The notes beneath the pieces are model-generated. The model worked only from the letters and a program-made list of their open reading frames with translations, searched no databases and had not been told where the DNA came from. Positions 52,578-61,710 of a stretch of DNA of 64,000 nt are shown here, in pieces (within the stretch, counting starts at the first letter, position 1; each line of letters opens with the position of its first letter). A program made the position numbers and the translations under genes. The stretch is from positions 1 through 64,000 of the forward strand of contig NZ_JAJCXB010000003.1 of assembly GCF_020564935.1 (NCBI RefSeq), in the 5' to 3' direction. The stretch comes from Streptomyces pinistramenti. GTDB taxonomy: Bacteria > Actinomycetota > Actinomycetes > Streptomycetales > Streptomycetaceae.

Positions 52578-52869
52578 CGCGGCTGCGGCTCCTTCTGCTG
52601 CGTCTACTGCCGATGTTGGGGTCGGCCGGCCGTTGGGTGAACAGCCGCCGGTCCGACCGGCTGGGGGATCGACCGGTGAGTCTGCCTGAGTCTGACGCGG
52701 ACCATTGTGGACCGCCCCACTGACAACGCCGACCGCGACTCCCCCTCAGCCGGCCCGCCGCCGGCCGCAGACCCCTCGTACGGGGTCGCTCGGGCGGGAA
52801 CTTCGCCAGATGCCGACGCGCTTGCATACAGTGACAGAACTTCCTCGCAAGCGGATCGAAGGGACGTAC

Positions 52870-54213
52870 ATGCCCATGGGTCACACGGCCACAGAACAAG
52901 CCGGCTCCGGCGGACTGACAGCGACCGAGCACCGGCTGGCCAATGGCCTGCGCGTGGTGCTCTCCGAAGACCACCTGACGCCGGTGGCGGCCGTCTGCCT
53001 GTGGTACGACGTCGGCTCCCGTCACGAGGTGAAGGGCCGCACGGGCCTGGCCCACCTCTTCGAGCACCTCATGTTCCAGGGCTCCGCGCAGGTCAAGGGC
53101 AACGGCCACTTCGAACTCGTCCAGGGCGCCGGCGGTTCGCTGAACGGCACCACGAGCTTCGAGCGGACCAACTACTTCGAGACCATGCCCGCCCACGAGC
53201 TGGAGCTCGCGCTCTGGCTGGAGGCGGACCGGATGGGCTCGCTGCTGACCGCGCTCGACGACGAGTCCCTGGAGAACCAGCGGGACGTCGTCAAGAACGA
53301 ACGCCGCCAGCGCTACGACAACGTCCCCTACGGCACGGCCTTCGAGAAGCTGACGGCCATGGCGTACCCGGAGGGCCACCCGTACCACCACACCCCCATC
53401 GGGTCGATGGCCGACCTGGATGCCGCGTCCCTGGAGGACGCGCGGGCGTTCTTCCGCACGTACTACGCGCCCAACAACGCCGTCCTGTCGGTCGTCGGTG
53501 ACATCGACCCCGAGGAGACGCTGGCCTGGATCGACAAGTACTTCGGGTCGATCCCCATGCACGACGGCAAGCAGCCGCCGCGCAGCGGTGAACTGCCCGA
53601 GACCATCGGCGCCCAGCTGCGCGAGATCGTCGAGGAGGAGGTGCCCTCCCGCGCCCTGATGGCGGCCTACCGCCTGCCGCACGACGGCACCCGTGAGGTC
53701 GACGCCGCCGATCTCGCACTGACCGTCCTGGGCGGCGGCGAGTCCTCGCGGCTCTACAACCGCCTGGTGCGCCGCGACCGCACCGCCGTCGCCGCCGGCT
53801 TCGGCCTGCTGCGGCTGGCCGGTGCGCCGTCCCTGGGCTGGCTGGACGTCAAGACGTCCGGTGGCGTTGAGGTGCCGGACATCGAGAGCGCCGTCGACGA
53901 GGAGCTGGCCCGCTTCGCCGCGGAGGGGCCGACCCCGGAGGAGATGGAGCGCGCGCAGGCCCAGTTGGAGCGCGAGTGGCTGGACCGCCTCGCGACGGTC
54001 AGCGGCCGCGCCGACGAACTGTGCCGTTACGCCGTTCTGTTCGGCGACCCGCAGCTCGCGCTGTCGGCCGTGCAGCGCGTCCTGGAGATCACGCCGCAGG
54101 AGGTGCAGGCCGTCGCCCAGGCCCGGCTGCGCCCCGACAACCGCGCGGTGCTCGTGTACGAGCCGACCGCGGCCGACGAGACCGCCGACAACGACGAGGA
54201 GGCGGCCCAGTGA
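52870..54213 (+). CDS. M16-family zinc metallopeptidase, catalytically competent
   Basis: The start is ATG 52870 (MPMGHTATEQAGSG) after GAAGGGA; 447 residues. The inverted zinc motif HLFEH is at 62-66, with the downstream Glu in NERRQ and TSFERTNYFET typical of pitrilysin-like enzymes. There is no signal peptide, so it is probably cytoplasmic. It resembles the beta (active) subunit of mitochondrial processing peptidase-like pairs. Its stop overlaps the GTG of a second M16 gene that lacks the zinc motif, so a heterodimer is likely. The substrate is unknown. Confidence 0.94.
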   Translation: MPMGHTATEQAGSGGLTATEHRLANGLRVVLSEDHLTPVAAVCLWYDVGSRHEVKGRTGLAHLFEHLMFQGSAQVKGNGHFELVQGAGGSLNGTTSFERTNYFETMPAHELELALWLEADRMGSLLTALDDESLENQRDVVKNERRQRYDNVPYGTAFEKLTAMAYPEGHPYHHTPIGSMADLDAASLEDARAFFRTYYAPNNAVLSVVGDIDPEETLAWIDKYFGSIPMHDGKQPPRSGELPETIGAQLREIVEEEVPSRALMAAYRLPHDGTREVDAADLALTVLGGGESSRLYNRLVRRDRTAVAAGFGLLRLAGAPSLGWLDVKTSGGVEVPDIESAVDEELARFAAEGPTPEEMERAQAQLEREWLDRLATVSGRADELCRYAVLFGDPQLALSAVQRVLEITPQEVQAVAQARLRPDNRAVLVYEPTAADETADNDEEAAQ

Positions 54214-55631
54214 GCGACGCCGCGACCGCAGATTCCGCCATGACCGCGATGGCGTTCCACCCGCAGCCTCGGGGCGGCGCGCCCAAGCCGTGGGCCTTCC
54301 CTGCGCCTGAGCGCGGCGCGCTGCCCAACGGGCTGACGGTGCTGCGCAGTCACCGCCCCGGGCAGCAGGTCGTCGCCGTCGAGATCGACATCGTCGCGCC
54401 CCTGGAGTCCGAGCCCGAGGGTCTTGACGGCGTTGCCACGATCATGGCGCGCGCCCTGTCCGAGGGCACGGACAAGCACGACGCCGAGGAGTTCGCCGCC
54501 GAACTGGAGCGCTGCGGCGCCACCCTGGACGCGCACGCCGACCACCCCGGCGTCCGCGTCTCCCTCGAAGTGCCGGCCTCCCGGCTGCACCGCGCGCTCG
54601 GCCTGCTCGCCGACGCCCTGCGCGCCCCCGCCTTCCCCGACAGCGAGATCGAGCGCCTGGTCCGCAACCGCCTCGACGAGATCCCGCACGAGCTCGCCAA
54701 CCCGGCGCGGCGTGCCGCGGTGGCGCTGTCCAAGGAACTGTTCCCGGCCGCCTCCCGGATGTCGCGGCCGCGCCAGGGCACCGAGGAGACCGTCGAGCGC
54801 ATCGACGCCCCCGCGGTGCGCGCCTTCTACGAGGCGCACGTACGCCCCGCCACGGCCACCGCCGTCATCGTCGGTGACTTCACCGGTGTCGACGTGGACG
54901 CCGCCCTCGCCGACACCCTCGGTACCTGGACCGGCTCCCTCGCCGAACCGGTCACCCCCTCGCCGATCACCGCGGACGACACCGGCCGCGTGGTCATCGT
55001 GGACCGTCCCGGTGCCGTCCAGACGCAGCTGCTCATCGGCCGTATCGGCGCCGACCGGCACGACCGGGTGTGGCCCGCGCAGGTGCTCGGCACGTACTGC
55101 CTGGGCGGCACCCTCACCTCGCGGCTGGACCGCGTGCTGCGTGAGGAGAAGGGCTACACCTACGGGGTGCGCGCCTTCGGCCAGGTGCTGCGCTCCTCGG
55201 CGCCCGACTCCCCCGGGGGGCACACGGGCGCCGCGATGCTCGCCATCAGCGGCTCCGTGGACACCGCCTCCACCGGGCCGGCGCTCGACGACCTGTGGAC
55301 GGTGCTGCGCACCCTCGCGGCGGAGGGCCTGACGGACGCCGAGCGGGATGTCGCCGTGCAGAACCTCGTCGGCGTCGCGCCGCTCCGGTACGAGACCGCC
55401 GCGGCGGTCGCCGGGACGCTCGTGGACCAGGTGGAGCAGCACCTGCCGGACGACTTCCAGGCGCAGTTGTACGCGCGGCTTGCCGAGACCGGCACGGTCG
55501 AGGCGACGGCCGCGGTGGTCAGCGCGTTCCCGGTCGACCGGCTGGTGACGGTCCTGGTAGGTGACGCGGCGCAGATCGCCGGGCCGGTCAGGGCGCTGGG
55601 CATCGGAGAGGTGACGGTCGTCAGCGGCTGA
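54210..55631 (+). CDS. M16-family subunit without zinc site
   Basis: The GTG at 54210 overlaps the upstream stop (GTGA); 473 residues. The M16 fold is recognisable (ALPNGLTVLRSHRPGQQVVAVE; LLIGRIGADRHD; YCLGGTLTSRLDRVLREEKGYTYG, seen as its blocks), but the region that should hold HXXEH reads GLDGVATIMARALSEGT and has no His-His-Glu set. It should therefore be a non-catalytic partner, comparable to the alpha subunit of processing peptidase pairs, helping substrate binding or stability. It is cotranslated with the active M16 gene. Confidence 0.92.
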   Translation: MSDAATADSAMTAMAFHPQPRGGAPKPWAFPAPERGALPNGLTVLRSHRPGQQVVAVEIDIVAPLESEPEGLDGVATIMARALSEGTDKHDAEEFAAELERCGATLDAHADHPGVRVSLEVPASRLHRALGLLADALRAPAFPDSEIERLVRNRLDEIPHELANPARRAAVALSKELFPAASRMSRPRQGTEETVERIDAPAVRAFYEAHVRPATATAVIVGDFTGVDVDAALADTLGTWTGSLAEPVTPSPITADDTGRVVIVDRPGAVQTQLLIGRIGADRHDRVWPAQVLGTYCLGGTLTSRLDRVLREEKGYTYGVRAFGQVLRSSAPDSPGGHTGAAMLAISGSVDTASTGPALDDLWTVLRTLAAEGLTDAERDVAVQNLVGVAPLRYETAAAVAGTLVDQVEQHLPDDFQAQLYARLAETGTVEATAAVVSAFPVDRLVTVLVGDAAQIAGPVRALGIGEVTVVSG

Positions 55632-55681
55632 CGGGCCGACAGGACGGTTGCGGTAAGCCGCCGTCCATAGGGCGACACAGC

Positions 55682-55713
55682 GGATCCCGGGGCGCTCAGC
55701 CGCCCCGGGATCC
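55682..55713 (+). terminator. terminator of the M16 operon
   Basis: A perfect 13-bp stem GGATCCCGGGGCG / CGCCCCGGGATCC with a 6-base loop is followed by CTCTTTA, 50 bp after the second M16 gene. Confidence 0.9.
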
Positions 55714-55867
55714 CTCTTTATGTCCGGATTATTCCCGGCTGGTTGCGTAGTGCAGGTGTGGCGCTTCGCACAAACTGCCGGTTCTGTTTGCCGATCGAAA
55801 GACGCCCCGATTAGCGTCAACCCCGCTGTTCGTCAGCCGTACGCCGCAACCGTGGCACCGGACAGTC

Positions 55868-56003
55868 ATCGCCGAGTCCCCGTACGGCGCGAGCCAGGGG
55901 AGCCGGGGACCCACATGTCCCCTGGGGTGAATCGGGTGCTTCTCCGGAGGAGCCCGTAGGAGACCTTCCTGCTCCGAACCCGTCAGCTAACCCGGTAGGC
56001 GAG
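55868..56003 (+). promoter_or_regulatory. cyclic-di-AMP riboswitch (ydaO/yuaA type)
   Basis: Conserved riboswitch blocks occur in order: GCCGAGTCC (55871), GGGGACCC, GGGGTGAATC (55924-55933), and CCGAACCCGTCAGCTAACCC (55974) followed by GGTAGGCG, whose GGC pairs with the opening GCC. This is the ydaO pattern. It lies just before the M23 peptidase gene; in streptomycetes c-di-AMP represses cell-wall hydrolase genes in this way. Exact ends are approximate. Confidence 0.88.
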
Positions 56004-56028
56004 AAGGAAGGAAAGGACAAGCCAGCAC

Positions 56029-56799
56029 ATGGCGTTCACCCGTGCCACCGGGAAGCACCGTCGTGCGAGCCGCACCGCTCGGACGACCCGCAACATCGCC
56101 GGCATAGCCGGTCTCGCCGCCACCGGCGTCGTCGCCTCCGTGGCCTCGCCCGCGCTGGCCGCGGCCGGCCCGCAGGACACCGGCCTTGCGCACGCGGTCG
56201 TCCTCGGGGACGAACTCGCGGACCACGTCGCGGCGCAGGCCGACGCGCAGGAGGCCGTCGCCGAGGCCGCAGCGGCGAAGGCGAAGGCCGAGGCGGAGGC
56301 CAAGAAGCAGGCCGAAGAGGCCAAGGAGAAGGCCGAGAAGGAGCGTGCGGCCAAGGTCCGCGCCGACCGTGCGGAGGAGCGCAAGCGCCTCAACGCCTAC
56401 GTCGCGCCCGTTACCGGCTCGTACGTCTCCACCGCCTACAAGGCGTCCAGCGGACTGTGGTCGTCCGGCAGTCACACCGGCATCGACTTCCACGCCGCCA
56501 CCGGGACGTCCGTCCACTCCGTGGGCGCGGGAACCGTCGTCGAGGCGGGCTGGGGCGGCGCGTACGGCAACAATGTCGTCATCAAGATGCACGACGGCAC
56601 CTACACCCAGTACGGCCACATGTCGTCGCTCGGCGTCTCGGTCGGCCAGAGCGTCACCCCGGGCCAGCAGATCGGCCTCTCCGGTGCCACCGGCAACGCG
56701 ACCGGCCCGCACCTGCACTTCGAGGCCCGCACCGGCCCGGACTACGGCTCGGACATCGACCCGATCGCCTACCTCCGCTCGCGCGGCGTCAACGTCTGA
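56029..56799 (+). CDS. secreted M23 (LytM-type) peptidoglycan endopeptidase
   Basis: The start is ATG 56029; 256 residues. A signal peptide ends near residue 46 (ASVASPALAAAG), then a Lys/Ala/Glu coiled coil at about 62-122, then the M23 domain with zinc ligands H149 and D153 (SHTGIDFH) and H230 with H228 (GPHLHFE). It should cut peptide cross-links in the cell wall after export. The coiled coil may anchor or regulate it. Expression is set by the c-di-AMP riboswitch in its leader, which ties wall remodelling to osmotic or dormancy signals. Confidence 0.95.
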   Translation: MAFTRATGKHRRASRTARTTRNIAGIAGLAATGVVASVASPALAAAGPQDTGLAHAVVLGDELADHVAAQADAQEAVAEAAAAKAKAEAEAKKQAEEAKEKAEKERAAKVRADRAEERKRLNAYVAPVTGSYVSTAYKASSGLWSSGSHTGIDFHAATGTSVHSVGAGTVVEAGWGGAYGNNVVIKMHDGTYTQYGHMSSLGVSVGQSVTPGQQIGLSGATGNATGPHLHFEARTGPDYGSDIDPIAYLRSRGVNV

Positions 56800-56813
56800 C
56801 GTTCCGCACGCAC

Positions 56814-56866
56814 ATACGCCGAAGCCCCGCTCGCAGGCACCTCCCGCGGCCGGGGCTTCGGCGTAT
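56814..56866 (+). terminator. M23 gene terminator
   Basis: ATACGCCGAAGCCCCG (56814-56829) pairs perfectly with CGGGGCTTCGGCGTAT (56851-56866) around a 21-base loop, 14 bp after the stop codon. Confidence 0.85.
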
Positions 56867-57029
56867 CCGCGTGCGGACAGGCGTACGCGGCCTTCGGGCG
56901 CAGCGCGGCATGGCCAAAAGGTATCCATGAATGAATGAACGCATCCGAAAATCCGCCGCTGTCGAATAGAGTTGCCAAAAGGCCGTCGCTCGGCGGCGTT
57001 TCCCGGGAATGACGGCGGAGGCACCCACG

Positions 57030-57680
57030 ATGCGAGGTCATATTTCCGCGCAGGTCGTCTGCACGGCAATTCGCGAGGACATCGTCTCCGGTGCACTCGC
57101 GCCGGGCAGACGGCTCGTCGAGGACATTCTGGCGGCCCGTTACGGCGTATCCCGCGTTCCGGTCCGTGAGGCGCTGCGCACCCTGCAGTCCGAAGGCTTC
57201 GTCACCGCACGGCAGCACGCCGGGGCCTGCGTCGCCGAACCGACCGCCCAGGAGGCCGCCGACCTGCTGGACCTGCGCGCGCTGCTGGAGCCGCTGGGCG
57301 CCGCCCGCGCGGCCACCCGGCGCACGGACGCCCACCTGAAGGTGCTGCGCGGCCTGGTGCGGCTGGGCCGCGAACGGACCCGTCACGCGCACCCGGCCGA
57401 CCTGCCGCAACTGGACGGCTGGTTCCACGAGACGCTGGCCCAGGCCGCCGGCAGTCCGAGCCTGACCGCGCTGCTGACCCAGTTGCGGCGGAAGATCGAG
57501 TGGATGTACGTCGTGGAGACCCCGCTGCGTTCGTCGCAGGTATGGGACGACCACGGCGCGGTGCTGGACGCGGTCGCCCGGGGGGACGCGGATCGAGCGC
57601 GTGCCCTGATGGCGGCCCACGTCGAACGGTCCTCCCCGGGGTACCGGGTGCGCCTTGTTCCCACACCCGCGGTGAGGTAA
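57030..57680 (+). CDS. GntR/FadR-family transcriptional regulator
   Basis: The start is ATG 57030 (MRGHISAQVVCTAIRED) because GGAGG lies eight bases before it; an earlier ATG at 57009 has no such site. The product has 216 residues. The winged-helix part has ALAPGRRLVEDILAARYGVS and PVREALRTLQSEGFV; the C-terminal FCD domain has DLLDLRALLEPLGAA, DGWFHETLAQAAG and DHGAVLDAVARGD with candidate metal His/Asp residues. It is convergent with ptsH. The ligand, probably a carboxylic acid, is unknown. Confidence 0.92.
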   Translation: MRGHISAQVVCTAIREDIVSGALAPGRRLVEDILAARYGVSRVPVREALRTLQSEGFVTARQHAGACVAEPTAQEAADLLDLRALLEPLGAARAATRRTDAHLKVLRGLVRLGRERTRHAHPADLPQLDGWFHETLAQAAGSPSLTALLTQLRRKIEWMYVVETPLRSSQVWDDHGAVLDAVARGDADRARALMAAHVERSSPGYRVRLVPTPAVR

Positions 57681-58030
57681 ACGAAACGAGCCGTCAACAC
57701 GGAGCGCGTCCGTTCTTAACGAGGGGACCGTATACCTGGGGTATTCGGAAACGTATATGACGGGGCCGGGTGCGGTCGACGAAAAGGGTCATAATTCGGA
57801 GAAGGCGAATTTCGCGGCGGGGCGGCTCAACTGTTTTCATGGTTCTCGGTGAACCCGGAGGTCTCTTGATATCGGGTGCGGGCGGGGCGCGGTAGGAGTG
57901 CATGGAGCACCTATCCCGGTGAGCGCTTCGCAGCTGAGGAATTCCGTATGCGTGCGTATTGCGCGTCCCGTGAGCGCTGCCCGTTGCCCGCTGCCCGTTG
58001 TCCGTCGGCGCGCGGTGCCCGCCGCAGCGG
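57681..58030. other. spacer between the GntR gene and ptsH
   Basis: About 350 bp with no credible gene before the shared terminator. Only short low-complexity strings (repeated CCCGTTG units near 57970-58010) were noticed. Confidence 0.45.
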
Positions 58031-58079
58031 AACGGCCCCGCCGCGGCGACCGTGATGTGGTCGCTGCGGCGGGGCCGTT
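58031..58079. terminator. bidirectional terminator at the ptsH end
   Basis: 58031-58051 pairs with 58059-58079 over 21 positions with one G-U wobble and a 7-base loop. It is one of the strongest hairpins in the window and serves the minus-strand ptsH gene. Confidence 0.88.
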
Positions 58080-58114
58080 GCCGAGAGGCGGTGGACTCGA
58101 AGAGCCCCGGCGGC

Positions 58115-58396
58115 TCAGACGGTCTCGGGGAGCTCCTCCAGGCCCTCCGTGACCAGCTTCGCCAGACGGTCGAGCGCAGTGTCCGCGCCCTCCGCGTCGG
58201 AGGCGAGCACGATCTCCTCGCCCCCCTGGGCGCCCAGGCTCAGAACGGCGAGCATCGAGGCCGCGTTGACCGGGTTGCCGTCGGCCTTGGCAATCGTCAG
58301 GGGAACGCCGGCGGCAGTGGCCGCACGGACGAAGATCGAGGCGGGGCGGGCGTGCAGACCCTCGGCCCAACCGACATTGACGCGGCGCTCAGCCAT
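58115..58396 (-). CDS. ptsH: HPr, phosphocarrier protein of the PTS
   Basis: The start is ATG 58396 (MAERRVNVGWAEGLH) behind GAAGGG; 93 residues, the usual HPr length. The active-site H15 lies in GLHARPAS, and S47 in NAASMLAVLSLGAQ is in the place of the regulatory serine of Gram-positive HPr. HPr passes phosphate from enzyme I to sugar-specific IIA components. ptsI and crr are not adjacent. It is convergent with a GntR gene and divergent from the acetyltransferase gene. Confidence 0.97.
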   Translation of the reverse strand: MAERRVNVGWAEGLHARPASIFVRAATAAGVPLTIAKADGNPVNAASMLAVLSLGAQGGEEIVLASDAEGADTALDRLAKLVTEGLEELPETV

Positions 58397-58628
58397 GGTG
58401 TTGCCCTTCAAGTCGTAACGGTTGTCTAGACCAGTGTCTCACGCTGCGGCGCGTGCTCCAGCAGCCTTTCGACGCGACTTTCCTACCACCCGATCCGGCC
58501 CGCTCCGTGCCCGTCCCGGCGTGCGGACGCGGTGCTCCAGGACGCGCTCCGGCCCCCCACAGACTGCCCGGCAGCAGGTGGCCACGCATGCCGAGCCGGT
58601 TGTCGGTGCCCGGTCGTACGCTGTCGGC

Positions 58629-61436
58629 ATGCAGAGTCCGCCGGATCACGCGTACCCGACCCACTGGGAAGCCGACGTGGTGCTGCGCGACGGCGGCACG
58701 GCACGGATCCGCCCGATCACCCCCGACGACGCCGCACGCCTGGTCTCGTTCTACGAACAGGTCTCGGACGAGTCGAAGTACTACCGCTTCTTCGCGCCCT
58801 ACCCCCGCCTCTCCGACCGCGATGTGCACCGCTTCACCCACCACGACTACGTGGACCGGGTCGGCCTGGCGGCCACCGTGGGCGGCGAGTTCATCGCCAC
58901 CGTCCGCTACGACCGGATCAACGACCAGGGGCTGCCCGCCAAGAACCCCGGGGACGACCAGGCGGAGGTCGCTTTCCTGGTGCAGGACGCCCATCAGGGG
59001 CGCGGCGTCGCCTCCGCCCTCCTGGAGCACATCGCCGCCGTGGCCCGCGAGCGCGGCATCCGGAGGTTCGCCGCCGAGGTGCTGCCGGCGAACTCCAAGA
59101 TGATCAAGGTGTTCACGGACGCCGGCTACACCCAGAAGCGCACGTTCGAAGACGGCGTGGTCCGGCTGGAATTCGACCTCGAACCCACCGAGCAGTCCAT
59201 GGCCGTCATGCGCGGCAGGGAACAGCGCGCCGAGGCCCGCTCCATGCAGCGGCTGCTCGCCCCCGGCTCGGTCGCGGTCGTGGGCACGGGCCGTGCCCCG
59301 GGAGGCGTCGGCCGCACGGCGCTGCGCAACCTCCTCGACTCCGGCTTCACCGGCCGCACCTACGCCGTCAACCACGCCTTTCCCGAGGGCACCGACCGGC
59401 TCGACCCGGAAGGCGTGCCGGCCATCCGCTCGCTGCGGGAGATCTCCGGGCCGGTCGACCTCGCGGTCATCGCCGTCCCCGCCGACCGCGTCCCCGAGGT
59501 CGTCGACGACTGCGGCGAACACGGCGTGCAGGGCGTCCTGATCCTCTCGTCCGGTTACGCCGAGGCCGGCCCCGAGGGCCGTGAACGCCAGCGTGCCCTG
59601 GTGTGCCAGGCCCGCTCCTACGGCATGCGGCTGATCGGCCCCAACGCCTTCGGCCTGATCAACACCGCCCCCGGGGTCAGGCTGAACGCCTCCTTCGCGC
59701 CGATGATGCCCGGCGCCGGCCGCATCGGCCTGTTCACCCAGTCCGGCGCGATCGGCATCGCCCTGCTCAGCGGGCTGCACGACCGCGGCCCCGGGGACGG
59801 CGGCATCGCCGGCATCTCCACCTTCGTCTCGGCGGGCAACCGTGCCGACGCCTCCGGGAACGACCTCCTCCAGTACTGGTACGACGACCCGGACACCGAC
59901 GTCGCGATCCTCTACCTCGAATCGATCGGCAACCCGCGCAAGTTCACCCGGCTCGCCCGCCGTACCGCCGCCGTCAAGCCGGTCGTCGTCGCCAAGGGAG
60001 CGCGCCACCACGGCACCGCTCCTCCTGGGCACACCGTTCCCACCGTCCGCATCCCTGACAGCACCGTCTCCGCCCTGATGCGCCAGGCCGGCGTGATCCG
60101 CGTCGACACGGTCACCGAACTCATCGATGCCGGGCTGCTGCTCGCGTCCCAGCCGCTGCCCGCAGGCCCGCGCGTCGGCATCCTCGGCAACTCCGAGGCG
60201 TTGTCCCTGCTGGCCTACGACGCCTGCCTCACGGAGGGACTGCGCCCGCAGCGCCCCCGGGTGCTCGCCTCCGCCGCGACCCCGGACGACTTCCACACCG
60301 CGCTCGCCGAGACGCTCGCGGCCGACGGCTGCGACGCCGTCGTCGTCACGGCGATCCCCTGGGTGGGGGAGGGGAACGCGGTCTCCCCGGGCGAGGGCGC
60401 CGCGCTCGCCACGTCGTTGCGCGCGGCCGCTGCGGCGGATCCGACGAAGCCGGTGGCCGTCGTGCACCTCGCCATGGACACCGTCGCCGAGGCACTGGCC
60501 GCCCCGGCCACCGGACCGACAGCCACCGTTCCGGCCCCCGACGCCCCGCCCCGGGCCGGCATCCGCATCCCGGCCTACCCCGCCGCCGAGCGCGCCGTCC
60601 GCGCGCTCGCCGAAGCCGTCCGCTACGCCGCCTGGCGCCGGGAGGTCGCCGAGCCGGGCCGGGTGCCCGCGTACGACGACATCCAGGAGGCCGCGGCCGG
60701 CGCCGACATCGAGCGGCTGCTGGACCGGCTCGCGCCCGTGGCCGGCCGCTCGGTGCCGCTGCCGCCCGAAGACGCCGCCGCCCTCCTCGCCCGCTACGGC
60801 GTGCCCACCCACCCGTCGCTGCCCGCCCCCGACCCGGAAGCCGCCGTCCGCGCCGCCGACCGCCTCGGCTACCCGGTCGCCCTCAAGACCACCGCCCCCC
60901 ACCTGCGTCACCGCTCCGACCTCGGGGGCGTCCGCCTCGACATCGCCAACGCGACCGAACTGCGACGCACCTACGCGGAGCTGACCGCCTTCCTCGGCTC
61001 CCCCGAAGAGCTGCGCCCGGTCGTCCAGGCGATGGTGCCGCGCGGCGTCGACACGGTCATCCGCGCCGCCATCGACCCGGCGGCCGGCGCGGTGCTTTCC
61101 TTCGGCCTGGCCGGCGCCCCCTCCCAGCTCCTGGGCGACATCGCGCACCGCCTCATCCCGGCCACCGACCGCGACGTCGACGAGCAGATCCGCTCCATCC
61201 GGGCCGCCCCGCTGCTCTTCGGCTGGCGCGGTTCCCAGCCCGTGGACACCGCGTCGCTGGCCGAGCTGCTGCTGCGGGTCTCCCGGCTCGTCGACGACCA
61301 CCCCGAGGTCGTCGGCGTCGACCTCGAACCGGTCGTCGTCGCTCCGCAGGGCCTGTCCGTCCTGGGGGCGTCCGTCCGGCTGGCCAGCCCGCCCCCCACC
61401 ACCGACCTCGGCCCCCGCCGGCTGCCCACCTACTGA
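58629..61436 (+). CDS. Pat-type protein acetyltransferase: GNAT fused to ADP-forming acyl-CoA synthetase-like domain
   Basis: The start is ATG 58629 (MQSPPDHAYPTHWEAD), 935 residues. Residues ~1-200 are a GNAT domain with the acetyl-CoA loop QGRGVASALLEH. The remainder matches the NDP-forming acetyl-CoA synthetase: CoA-binding VAVVGTGRAPGGVG, LIGPNAFGLINTAPG, succinyl-CoA synthetase-like GLFTQSGAIGIALL, and an ATP-grasp part LGYPVALKTTAPHLRHRSD. GNAT-first fusions of this type act as lysine acetyltransferases of acyl-CoA synthetases and other enzymes. A His in the phosphohistidine position is not evident where GAIG reads, so synthetase activity is doubtful. Confidence 0.9.
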   Translation: MQSPPDHAYPTHWEADVVLRDGGTARIRPITPDDAARLVSFYEQVSDESKYYRFFAPYPRLSDRDVHRFTHHDYVDRVGLAATVGGEFIATVRYDRINDQGLPAKNPGDDQAEVAFLVQDAHQGRGVASALLEHIAAVARERGIRRFAAEVLPANSKMIKVFTDAGYTQKRTFEDGVVRLEFDLEPTEQSMAVMRGREQRAEARSMQRLLAPGSVAVVGTGRAPGGVGRTALRNLLDSGFTGRTYAVNHAFPEGTDRLDPEGVPAIRSLREISGPVDLAVIAVPADRVPEVVDDCGEHGVQGVLILSSGYAEAGPEGRERQRALVCQARSYGMRLIGPNAFGLINTAPGVRLNASFAPMMPGAGRIGLFTQSGAIGIALLSGLHDRGPGDGGIAGISTFVSAGNRADASGNDLLQYWYDDPDTDVAILYLESIGNPRKFTRLARRTAAVKPVVVAKGARHHGTAPPGHTVPTVRIPDSTVSALMRQAGVIRVDTVTELIDAGLLLASQPLPAGPRVGILGNSEALSLLAYDACLTEGLRPQRPRVLASAATPDDFHTALAETLAADGCDAVVVTAIPWVGEGNAVSPGEGAALATSLRAAAAADPTKPVAVVHLAMDTVAEALAAPATGPTATVPAPDAPPRAGIRIPAYPAAERAVRALAEAVRYAAWRREVAEPGRVPAYDDIQEAAAGADIERLLDRLAPVAGRSVPLPPEDAAALLARYGVPTHPSLPAPDPEAAVRAADRLGYPVALKTTAPHLRHRSDLGGVRLDIANATELRRTYAELTAFLGSPEELRPVVQAMVPRGVDTVIRAAIDPAAGAVLSFGLAGAPSQLLGDIAHRLIPATDRDVDEQIRSIRAAPLLFGWRGSQPVDTASLAELLLRVSRLVDDHPEVVGVDLEPVVVAPQGLSVLGASVRLASPPPTTDLGPRRLPTY

Positions 61437-61710
61437 CGCGCGCCGGGCCGCGGGACCGTGCACGCGGCGGATGGCGGGCGCCCAAGGCGAAGGCGCGGAG
61501 CCGACGGCACGAGCCCCGCCCGCACGCAGCGCGGCACCTGCGGTCCCGGGCCCGCCCGTGCGGACGGCGTCCCGGACGGCCTCCTTGGCGGGCGCCCGCC
61601 CGTGGCCGACCGGCCTCGGGGCCCGCACCGGTGCGCCGCTCCCGAGCCGGTGCAGAAGACCCCGTCCGACGCGTCCTGCTGCCCCCGCCACGCCCCGTAA
61701 GATGGATGCC

